This document shows positions 35,601 through 45,416 of a stretch of 64,000 nucleotides of DNA, in pieces. The stretch is from Caprimulgus europaeus (Eukaryota > Chordata > Aves > Caprimulgiformes > Caprimulgidae), in the NCBI GenBank assembly GCA_907165065.1, contig OU015533.1, positions 27,730,578-27,794,577 of the forward strand. The letters run 5' to 3'. The position numbers were made by a program, and so were the translations under genes. Each line of letters begins with the position of its first letter. Position 1 is the stretch's first letter. Under the pieces are notes generated by a model. That model saw nothing but the letters and a program-made list of their open reading frames with translations. It made no database searches and had not been told where the DNA came from.

Positions 35601-37481
35601 TGTGGTGTGCACGGCTAGAAAAATGCTGTAGCTTTCCCCTTCTCACTAAGTGCAGCTGCTCTTCTAGGATCTTCTGTGCTGACTGCACTGATCTCCCTGG
35701 GCTTGTTCTGCAACAAGTCTCTTTTGCTTTTCCCACTGAAGTGCTGCTTTGTGACCATTTCTGTGGCAGTCACTGGGCAACCCCCATTTGCTGTGTATTA
35801 ACATAATTTCTGAATAGAGCATTTTGTTATATGCCATTCAGAAGAAACCCATCTCATCTGAGGAAATGTGTGGAAAATGACCCATGAAACATAGGGAAGG
35901 GAGCAGGGTCTTGATCCTGCATTTCCTTCCTTGGAATTAGGTCACATGGTGCTTTGCATAGATGCACTGGGAGCCATGAAGACCATCAGTCTCGAGCATC
36001 ACTTCCCTGGACTCCAGGTAGCAGCATAGTAGGAAAATCCGCAGCCAAATATTGCTACATCCTCTTTTTGTTTGTAAGCATGGGCAAACCCAACTGGTAC
36101 ACCTATATCAAAGTCTTAAATCTTACACCCAAGGCAGGCAAAAGGGATGCCTCCTGCACTCTGCCCCTTAGGACAAGTATGTAAGCACATAGGCTTATGA
36201 TACCAAGCTTTTACTCTAATAGGAGGAGGCCAGTGTAGGACTGGGTGTGCAAGCACAAGAGTTTGATGTACATGAGCTTCACACCTCTAGGTAATAACTG
36301 CCATCAGGGCCTTCACAGCAACTCCAGTCTGCTCCAGGACTTTGATAATAAGCTGTCCCCTTACTCTGAGCAATCGTATGATTGAGTCCCCATTTAAAAA
36401 CTGTATTGATTTTGATGGGAGCTTTGATAGAATATGGGTGTTGAAGGACTGCCAGATTTGGCTGTTAATCTTTAGGATTGCTTCTTTCTGCTTGGCTGAG
36501 CATATGCCTCATGTTTGCTGTCCCCAGTGTGAAGGATTTAGGAACTGTCAATATCTTTGTTGATATATGAAGCACTAAACACAATGGAAGCAAGATGCAC
36601 ATTTGGATCACTCCTGCTGAGGCCTGACATTTATAGTGGGGTAATTTAACAAGCCCTCAATTTCTGCTGTCCCCCTGTAAGAGCCTATTGCCCCAGGAAT
36701 ACAAGCTGTGAAATTTTTTGAGTGCCCCCATCTCTGCTGCCAGTGCTGCAGCTCCACACTCAAAGAGAAGCTGAGTTGCAGGGTGGTTTAATTTAATACG
36801 TGCTGACCATTTTGTCTCCTGACTTTGCTGTGTGGGCAGTTCCCCTGCCAGTCCAGCCATTGCTGACGTGGCACTGCTCTTAGGGGTGCTCTGCAGAGCG
36901 GTGGCTGCTTGAGTCCGTATCAAGTAGGCAGCAGCAAGGCAGAGTCTCAATTTCAGAGACACTGGGGAACCACCACTGCTATCAGTCCTTCTAGAGTGCT
37001 CCCCACTCCTGAAAGCCAACCCCTGTATATTGCAAGACAGGGCAACCTGCACAGGAGGTTTCTTTGGAAACTGTGTTTCATGTGTCTATATTTGTAAATT
37101 TACCACAGATGTCCTGTTTCAGTGAGAATGAGTCACTTCTGCAAATGGTCTGATGCTTAGACTGCAATGGCTTCTGCTAGATGTCTGTAAAGACTGCAAA
37201 GTGTTGTGGCTGAACTAACAGGTTCATCGAATGCATATGGCAAACGGGACTTTTAGAGGGGGTGATTCCTTTTTTTTAATTTATTTATAAAGTAATGCCT
37301 GGCATTTTTGTCACAGCCTTAGCTGACAAAGCATTTTCTGGTCACATTGCCTCAAGACAGCATAGAAGATTAATGTTTGGAATATGCTAAGCTCTTGAAA
37401 AAAAAGTAAAGATAATATCAGAAAAGTAATTCACCATGTCCCCGAAGCTCTTAACCACAAGTGATGACATTCTAATCTTTG
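32659..37481. other. Intergenic sequence, nothing recognised
   Basis: About 4.8 kb of intergenic DNA. The longest open frame (131 codons, minus, 36657-37052) crosses a somewhat GC-richer stretch and gives no recognisable protein. An A-run sits near 33680. Confidence 0.4.
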
Positions 37482-37869
37482 GGGAAATGTGGCGGATGAA
37501 ATGACCAACACTGAGATGTGTTCAGGCATCAGCACTTTATTGAAGCTTTGCACTGCTTATATATCCTTTTTTCCTCCTCCACACCCCAAGCACGTGGCAC
37601 TCTTTCACTTTTGATTCGTTACCCCTTATCACACGCACGCCTAAACAATTGACGGGATTGGATAATTCCACCTGTTCACCAGCCATTCTTCTACTTCTGA
37701 CTGGTTACTGATTGCAGCACACACATCATCCCTTATCTTGTCTCATACACATTCTTTCTTGTTACTCTAATTTGTTTTATTTTCATTTTATCTTCACTCA
37801 AGGTCAGGAATTAATTGCTCAAGGCTGAAGCCTCCTGCAGCTTTGGCTTTTAAGGCACCAACAGGGAAA
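37482..37869 (-). mobile_element. Solo endogenous retrovirus LTR with 6-base target duplication
   Basis: A lone LTR spans 37488-37863 (376 bases), flanked by the perfect direct repeat GGGAAA at 37482-37487 and 37864-37869. Read on the minus strand it begins TGTTGG and ends CCACA, the usual TG...CA inverted ends. It holds a TATA box (GGATATATAAG, at 37556-37566 on the plus strand), and the polyadenylation signal AATAAA follows about 15 bases later (37536-37541). This compact promoter-to-poly(A) layout and the 6-base duplication fit class II (ERVK/alpharetrovirus-like) avian elements. No internal viral genes are present, as expected after recombination between two LTRs. The intact duplication suggests a fairly young insertion. 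Confidence 0.8.
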
Positions 37870-38794
37870 TGCAGGACAAGCGCTGTCAGGTTTGCAGAGT
37901 GGTGCGAGCGTGTTGCAGTGCAGAGGGTGCAGAACCAAGGCTGAATTTGGGAAAGGATCGCTGTGCTTGCATGGAGTTCTTCAAAAAGCAGAAAATCCAT
38001 TAGTGCACCAAAGCAAGTTCTTCATTTGGTTAAAGCTGTGCTAGCCTTTAGCTATCCTAGCTGGGTGTGGGATGCATTCCTAGCTGTTGCTCAGAAGTTT
38101 CAGTGGGACCTTGGAGCATATGCATCCTGTTCCCACATCAGTAGAAATGGGCACGTGAGCAATCTCTTGTACCCATGGACTGCTTTCTTTGTCGGCTCTG
38201 AGGGAGCCTGGAAGCACACCCCACAGACAGAAGCAGAGAGAGGCGCTGAGTTTGTATAAATGCTGATTAAGCTGGGCTCACGCTTAGGTACTCTGCTCTC
38301 ATTTGTATGCAAACAAACAGGAAAAAACCACGTGCAAATGTGGTTCATCTGGCAAGGTGTGAGTGCGGGCAGAGTTCAGTCACAACCCTCACTCCAGGTG
38401 GGCAGCACCTCGCACAGGGGGCCTTGGCTACATCTGCTGCAGTCTCCTGTACGGCCATGAACAGAGGGACTGCGGTGGCAGCTCCGAGGTCAGGAACGCA
38501 TGGTTTTCTGACACAGCCTGATTTGCTTTCTTTTAAACTGGAGTGTGCTATGGAGGTGAAACAGGATTGCAACAATTAGCTCAAAAGTCAAGAGGCCTCA
38601 AAAAACAAAGCTGTTGATTTTGGTTACAGCAGAGCATTTTCTGATGTCCCCAGTGAAGCTAATGAGAATTTGGCTAGAGCAAAGCCTTGTAGGAAGATCA
38701 GGCCCAGGGCCTGAGCTGTTCAGAGCTGAGGCAGAAGCACTAAGCAAGGCCAGGAGAGCAGAGGTGGAAGGGTCCTTGCCCACATGAGCAGTGT
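37870..38794. other. Intergenic sequence, nothing recognised
   Basis: Intergenic DNA to the right of the solo LTR. Overlapping frames at 37963-38579 are not recognised. Confidence 0.4.
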
Positions 38795-38859
38795 CCTTTA
38801 TAGATGAAGGGGGGACTGCTTCATCCCCCCTTTATAGACTCTGGGGACTGCTAGCCCTA
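38795..38859. repeat. 34-base imperfect tandem duplication with G6/C6 arms
   Basis: CCTTTATAGA...GGGGACTGCT occurs twice with a period of 34 bases (starts at 38795 and 38829). Between the two, AAGGGGGG and CCCCCCTT form an 8-base inverted repeat that could fold as a hairpin. Probably a small local duplication. Confidence 0.6.
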
Positions 38860-41139
38860 CACAAGGTTGGTGGAAAGGAGGTGACAGGTTCTGCTCAGTT
38901 TCTGGTGAACTGAGCCTTATTTACATTACAGTGAAAGAGAAGTGACTCTCATTGACTTTTACTCTAGGACCAGAGCTGGAGAAGGGCAAGAAGGGCCATG
39001 TAGTTGGTACAGGTTGATTCCAGCTACTGGCAGAGAGGAGGCAGACGCAAGTGCACTGCTGCTGGTGTTGTTCCTCTATGCTGTTCCACAGCAAAGCCTT
39101 TAGCTGACATCTAGGCATGCATAAATAGATCGGTTTATTTATAAATCTCCACTTACTATAGTAACTCATTATTTTGTCTGACTTGAATGACTTTATTGAA
39201 ACAAATGCACAAATTTAAAAAAAAAAAGAACAAAAAAAGCAAGCCAGAAAGCCCTCAGCCAAGCAAAATAATGCTACAGTTCTAAAGTTGAGCAAGATGA
39301 TCGTGAGAAATGGAAAATGTCCAAAATTCAAATTAAAAAAAAAGGAAATATGTTAATTTGGATTTTGAGCCTTTACAGCACAGTAAAACCATGTGACTTA
39401 TTAAGTCTCTGGCCCTAATACTTGCAGGTCTTGCTTGCTTGTTTTCTTTAATAAGAATGGAAATATTTGTGTGTAAGTTGACTCCATCTGCTGGGCTCCA
39501 TGTATGGTATTAAGTATCATGAGATTCAGTTTTGCCCATTCCCAGTTTTATCTTAAGTTAGGCTTGCTGGCCAGCGAGGGATACATTTACATTAGCTGTG
39601 ACGTTAGGACCACAAAGCTGTGACTAACTCAAGGAAAGAAAGTAACCTGACAGTATTTCAAATATACCCTCTGGATCGGAAATACTATATACCATCAAAC
39701 ACAAAAGAATACTTCATTTTCAAATCTGTCCCTGTGGTTTCATAAGCTTTTGCCTCTACCAGAAATGCAAGCAGTAATAAAAAAAAAGACATGGTTCTAA
39801 ACACTATAATGGATCCAAAGGGAGCGCAGAGGGGGCAGATGATTACAGCACTGAACTCCCTGCTATAGAAATGGACATATCTGAATAGAAATTTCCATTC
39901 AAAACTTGACAATGAGGTTACAGCTCCTGAGACTGCATAGTGCTGACCAGTACTACTTTTCTGGCACAGTTTTCTTTAGTAATTTCAATAAAAATATCAA
40001 ATTGGTAATAGTACCTTTCTTTTAGAGACTCTCTAGGCTTCAGGCCCCAAATTATTCACAACCCATGTATGTCAGGACAACTTTGTGGTTAAGCCCTTCT
40101 TCCCAAGGATCTCTTAAGAACAGAACATCCTATAAAGAAAAGTACTAAGAAGTCTGTTAAATCTTGCAGTGTGTCAGCCATTAATCTGGAATTTTTTTAC
40201 AAAAAGAGAGTAACCTGCTTTAAAATCTTCAAGTGGGTGGTTTTAAATTATTCAAAATGTTATATTACAAATCCATCTGAGTCAATTTGAATTTCAACAA
40301 AAAAATGTAAAGGATTATTAATAATCTGACTGGCATTATATCATTACCTCAAAAATCTGAATGACTTTAAAAAGAAGTTTCCCTGTAAAATTATCAGATA
40401 AATTAGAAAAACCTAAAACACTTCCATAGCATGTTTCAATTGTTGCAGCAGGCATTAAAAATCTGAAAAAAATATAATAGAGAAGTTATTTATCTTTTGT
40501 ATTTTGCAGTGCCCAAAATATAAAATGTCACTTTTTCTTATTTTTATGTATTGCTTCTAAATCTCTAATCGTTACATTCTGAGTGTTTGTGTGCTTAATC
40601 ATGGCTCATCAACATCCTTTTTCTAAGCAGTGCTGCTAAAAATGTTTGTTTGCAGTTGCCCTTGTGCTCTGAAATGTGCCATTTCTCGTGCATAACATCC
40701 TATGCAGGGGGGCAGAGCATTAATACCCTGTTCAGGTAATTCGGAGAACACAGTGACACATCACTGGCATAATTAAATAATGTCATCAGTCTCTGAAGTG
40801 TACTCCCTACAGTGATGCACTGCATGAGAAACCTCCTAATACGACACCTACGGGTTTCTTACACAAAACTGACCTTACTGTAATGTGTTCCATTAGGAGA
40901 GCTGAAGTTTAATGGAGAAATCATTATTTTATTTTATTGGTTTTTCATGGGTAGCATGGTATGAAGCTTCTGCCCACTGGATCCCATTACAATTTTTTCC
41001 AGCTCAATTAAAGAACTGTCTCTTCTATGTCTTTGCCATATAGGTGCTAGATCACCATGGTTCAACCTCTTCAGTGTAGTAAGTTTAGGTGGTCTCTGAC
41101 TATAACGCAGCTTTTGTGTTGAAGAAGTTCTTTCAAGCT
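38860..41139. other. Intergenic sequence, nothing recognised
   Basis: AT-rich intergenic DNA with A-runs near 39218 and 39338. No exon or named repeat seen. Confidence 0.4.
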
Positions 41140-41240
41140 CTCTTCTAAAGCCTTTACAGTTTTCAACAGTTGAAGTGTGGGCACCCAAAGCATGACACAG
41201 TGTTCAAGTAATGGTGTCCTCAAATACTAAATTGTACCTG
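41140..41240 (-). repeat. Old CR1 LINE fragment, minus strand
   Basis: GGGCACCCAAAGCATGACAC then AGTGTTCAAGTAATGGTGTC and CTCAAATAC resembles the CR1 reverse-strand region usually reading GGGCCCAAAACTGAACACAGTACTCAAGGTG-type sequence. It is more diverged than the CR1 tails at 337, 3593 and 55517 and lacks the 3' terminal repeat. Edges are approximate and assignment is tentative. Confidence 0.45.
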
Positions 41241-43333
41241 TCTCTGAGGCGTCCATCCCATAGCTGTAACCCTAAGTGTTTCTCCTGTCACACCATTTTC
41301 ACCACAGCCATCAGGCAACATGGGATTCCAAACCTGAGGGAAATGTCTGAGCGGGGTCTCTGCAGGGTCGCGGCTGCGCCAACATCAGTAAAGGCTACTA
41401 TGTACCACAGCGGTTGTGACTGCAGGGCAAGGCTTCAGCTCTAATATCCATTGCCCTTGTCATATGATCTGGATAAACTTTCTCACAGCAAAGTTGAACA
41501 CATCTGCACTGCTGCTGTCTCAGAAAATCAGGGAAAAAGCAGAGGAGAAAGCTGGGACAAAGGGCCGTTACTCCAGGGCGCCATACATGGCTTGGCTTAG
41601 CAGCTTCTCTGCTCATTCCTTGCCGAGTGCTTTTGCTGCTTTCTGACCTCCATGTCTCCTGCTTTTCCTGTTCCTGCCGTTCAAACCACAAGCTTTTGGT
41701 TTCCTACCTTGTGTCACCTCTTGCAATCAAGCTTTCTTTGTTTTACCTATTCCTCACTCTCACTCCTTGCCTCTCCTGTACTATTTATTTATCTATCTAT
41801 CTATTTAATGCTGTTCTCATGATTATGGTATTTGGGCACCAAGCAACTTGAATAAACTGTCTACTTCATTGGCTCAAACTGTTCTCATTTATGTCAGTTG
41901 CCTGGTAACAGCTGTTGTCACTGAAGTTGCAAAATTTTCGGTGAAAAAAGAATCCCATGCTCCCAAACAGCCTGAACTTGAATACAACTGCAAACAGAGC
42001 TGGAATTTTCCATGCTTTGGGGCTCTCCCAAGCTGATCTTTTGCTGTAGGCTTGGAAAATTTAAACAAAACCAAGTCAGCCTCCTTAAAGTCCTGTGGGG
42101 AGAAGTGTGGAAAGCTCCGTTTGTGTCTCTGTTGCCTTAACTCCTGTCCTTGCTGTGCTCACATGAATGCAAATCATTACCTGAGCCCCGCAGCTGGCTG
42201 GAGGCTGCCAGAGAAGCTTGCTCTTGGCTGGAGGGTGTTCCTGACTCTCAAAATGGCAACAGAGGGTTTGTCTCTGTTTGTCTCTGCCAGTGGTTTCCAC
42301 CCTGCAGGATTCAGTTTTGAAGCTAAAAGATGTTTCTAATTACAAGCATTGCAGATTCAGCCTGGGAGCTGGGAGGCTGCATGATTTTAGCAGTGCTGAG
42401 GAGAGGAGGCAGGGGGTGTTGGTGGTCAGGCACGTTTCATCCCACTTGCTAACTGGGATTAAACCTTTGTGGCTGTGCATTGTGGATGGGGATGGTGCAG
42501 GCAGCACCGCCTTGGATATGCCCTGCCTGTGGCCCAGGGTTCATCTCTCACTTTGCCTTCATGGACTGGGAAATCAAGCTAGGGAGCAGAGTGATAAGAA
42601 GGTAATTGGGCTGCTGGAAGAAGCAGGTTTGGCTCAAAACCCAACGTGCAGGGGCTCTGCATAACAGCAGGGCATTGCAAAGGGTGGCAGCTCTTGGGCA
42701 GACCCTTCTCTGTCAGCTTCGACCAGCCCCTGCCCACCAGCAGTGCTGAGATGCCTTCACTTGAAGCTGCCACAGAACACCATTAAAACATCTCCCCAAT
42801 TACTTCTAGATTCTACAGTACCTTGTAAAAGCTCTAATCCTCCTGCTGAGCAGGGAGAAGTTCAGCCCCTTGCCAAAAGCACCCAGACCTTGCAGAAACA
42901 GACTTTCATGTGACCATAAAATTAACTTCTGGGTAAAAATTGTAACTGCTGCAGGAACTTGTGGAAACAGATGAAAAACTAACTGTTAACCTTGTAATGA
43001 AAGATCCATACTATAGAAATCAGGGAGAAAGAATGAAAGATTTCATGGGCCAGTTACAGTAAAAATAAGAAATTTCACGCTTTGTTGCATTAATTGAAAA
43101 GCATCTAAAAACACCAATAAAATTATTTCATAGTATTAATAAAGATTATTCAGTGTTAAAAGTTATTTAATGATGAATCCAAATGCAAACAAAATTAGTA
43201 TGACCAGATCATAGTCTGTTTTTAAAAATACAAATGAGCTGTTGAAACAGAAAGGAAAAGAAATCAGCATCTGTTTGTTTGTTTGTTTGCTTTGTTCCTT
43301 ATGGAATTAGTGGGTGTATTTCATTCCCAAAGC
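41241..43333. other. Intergenic sequence with short simple repeats
   Basis: Intergenic DNA. An ATCT/TTTA run lies at 41782-41807 and a TTTG run at 43272-43289. Frames up to 128 codons (42278-42664) are not recognised. Confidence 0.4.
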
Positions 43334-43346
43334 CTAGCAGAGGGCA
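43334..43346 (+). promoter_or_regulatory. CTCF-like core motif
   Basis: CTAGCAGAGGGCA matches the 13-base CTCF core CCASYAGRKGGCR at 12 positions (second base differs). CTCF binds such sites at insulators and loop anchors. One isolated core match in 64 kb is compatible with chance. Confidence 0.3.
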
Positions 43347-44585
43347 AAAAGAGGGTTTTGCCATTCATTTAATAAGAGTTCTGGAGGGGTGAGAAGCTGT
43401 TCTTAATGCCAACATGAAAACTTCCCCTCTGTGTTTGTAAATATATGCACAGATATCGGCAAAGGACAATGTGTGTAGGCTTTAACTGCGGAGTTCTTTG
43501 GGGTAGTGTTCTCATCACAGGGAGAAATCACTGAGATTTTCAAGCCTCAAGGAAAACCAAATGTAGCTGCTTTGGGGAAGTGGCAGACAGGCACTGATGC
43601 TTCTCAAACTTTGGCCAGCGTAGCTGGTTTTGAGGTTTCTGAAAAGCAAGCTCTTCCTGTGTGAGATTAAAGAAGAGAAACTAAGGAGCATGGTGCTAAT
43701 GGTAACACTAAACAATATTTGCTTAAATTGCCATGTCTCTGAATTGCTACTTAAATATAATAAAACTAATTCATGTGTAAGATTTTATTTTTGATCTTTA
43801 TTGATCTCCACAATGTGTGTAAACATGTTGGGGCAAAATAATTACAGCTGAAAAATATTATTTATTATTAAACAGTATGTCTTATTTTAAATATCAATAT
43901 TATGGCCTCTGGCATTAGCTTTGCATTGACTAGAACCATAAGGGTTGTTTTTTTCTGTTTTTTAGACAGATCCAGCACTCAGTAAATACTTAACATTGTC
44001 TAAATAGATCCAATCTTGGTTTATTTTCTGAAAATCCCTTTGGCTTTGCATGTAGCTAGCAAGAACATTACTTGCACTTTACCCTCAAATTTCAGATTCC
44101 CCTTTCTCATCCTGATTCAATGATAGCAAAGGTGAAATTTTGTTTGCCTCAAATGTAGCATTTAATAAAATGGATGGTAGGTTTGCTTTGTGGAGTATTG
44201 TTGTTCTGTTTTCTTTTCTTTTTTTTTTTTCCCTCTCTTCCCAAGTGTCTGGTTTTGGTCCCTTGCCTCCTCTGTTATGTGACAGCACTTGAGCTGGCTG
44301 CCCTAAGCCTTGTCGAAGCTGACTTAGGGAAGATGTGTCGCCAGCAGACACGTGGTGAATCAGCAGTGTGGAAACCTCTGCAAAGGAAGTTTTGGAAGAG
44401 TCTGTGACAAACCCAGTTCCCATTTGAAGCCAGTGACTTCAACAGGAAACGATTTTCTTCCCTAGTGAAGGAAAGATCAGTCTGTTACGGGAACAAGGGG
44501 GAAAGTTGTCGGTAACCTGTCGGTAGAAGTGTTTATGTCTTGGATCTATTTATTACAGCTGTGGGATTACATAGTTGGTGTATTA
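43347..44585. other. Intergenic sequence, nothing recognised
   Basis: AT-rich intergenic DNA with a pyrimidine-rich stretch near 44200-44240. No exon seen. Confidence 0.4.
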
Positions 44586-44603
44586 GGTACTGTCACATCC
44601 CAC

Positions 44604-44700
44604 ATTCCTGCCTATAAAGTTTTCCCATAGCAGAAAAGAGGAAAATCCTGGACTCCTGCCCATAAAGTTTTCCTGTAGCAGGAGAAAGGGAAACATGACT
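44604..44700. repeat. 48-base imperfect tandem duplication
   Basis: TCCTGCCTATAAAGTTTTCC at 44606 is repeated as TCCTGCCCATAAAGTTTTCC at 44654, each followed by a TAGCAG and purine-rich segment. It lies just inside the left edge of the candidate LTR. Tandem modules of this size are common in LTR regulatory regions. Confidence 0.75.
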
Positions 44701-44859
44701 CAGATTCGTTGATGCCCTTGATAGGAACAAAGGTGCAACAGCACTGATCTGTATATAGACATATTTATTCAATAGCAGTAGCTACGCTTAAGAAGATACA
44801 ACTAGGTAGAGAGTTGTTTGTTCACCACTTGTGTAGGGGTCGTATCTTATGCTAAGAAA

Positions 44860-45025
44860 AGAGGAGAGGAGAGGAGAGGAGAGGAGAGGAGAGGAGAGGA
44901 GAGGAGAGGAGAGGAGAGGAGAGGAGAGGAGAGGAGAGGAGAGGAGAGGAGAGGAGAGGAGAGGAGAGGAGAGGAGAGGAGAGGAGAGGAGAGGAGAGGA
45001 GAGGAGAGGAGAGGAGAGGAGAGGG
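44860..45025. repeat. GAGGA pentanucleotide microsatellite, about 33 units
   Basis: An uninterrupted GAGGA/GGAGA array of about 165 bases, homopurine on the plus strand. It produces spurious ORFs (for example 226 codons at 44849-45529). It differs from the AGAAG array at 29143 by one base per unit. A purine tract this long is a strong triplex-forming candidate. Confidence 0.98.
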
Positions 45026-45416
45026 ATAGATACATATCACCAGTCCTGGTTCCAATGTTTGTCCAGCCAACAGGGGTTATGGGTAAGTTGGTTCTGGAAT
45101 CCCCATTTATTGGAGCTTTTATTCTCCTTTTATGCTCATTGTTCATCACAGACCACCGCTCTGCCACAATGGCAGTTTTGTTTCAGGGTAGAGCTCAGAG
45201 GGTTCCCCTTTAGGGTTTTCGCACCTTGTGAGTGTTTGAGACATTTCTTGGAAAGGCTCAGGGGATCTCCACCCCTGCTCCCTTATCAAGTTTTGTCTCC
45301 TGACTTGTCCACATCCTTGAGCAAACAGTCCTTTGTTCCGGGGGATTACAAATTAGCCATGATGCTAGGATTAATGTTGAGATTGTTTGTTCTTCCAGTT
45401 AGTCTCGTACAGGTAC

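Larger units (their letters stand above)
44586..45416 (-). mobile_element. Possible solo LTR containing a pentamer microsatellite
   Basis: A candidate LTR spans 44591-45411 (821 bases). It begins TGTCACATCC and ends CGTACA on the plus strand, flanked by GGTAC at 44586-44590 and again at 45412-45416. Five-base duplications are usual for ERVL-like and some other retroviral elements. On the minus strand a TATA-like CATAAAAGG and an AATAAA lie near 45100-45135. The pattern AGCTCCAATAAA there resembles AGCTTCAATAAA in the solo LTR at 37488. Two further GGTAC copies preceded by CA lie nearby (45462 and 45545), so the right border is uncertain. A GAGGA array has expanded inside it. Confidence 0.4.

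Noticed and set aside
36657-37052. A 131-codon minus-strand frame
   Set aside because: No recognisable family, no splice or promoter support, and composition close to the surrounding DNA.
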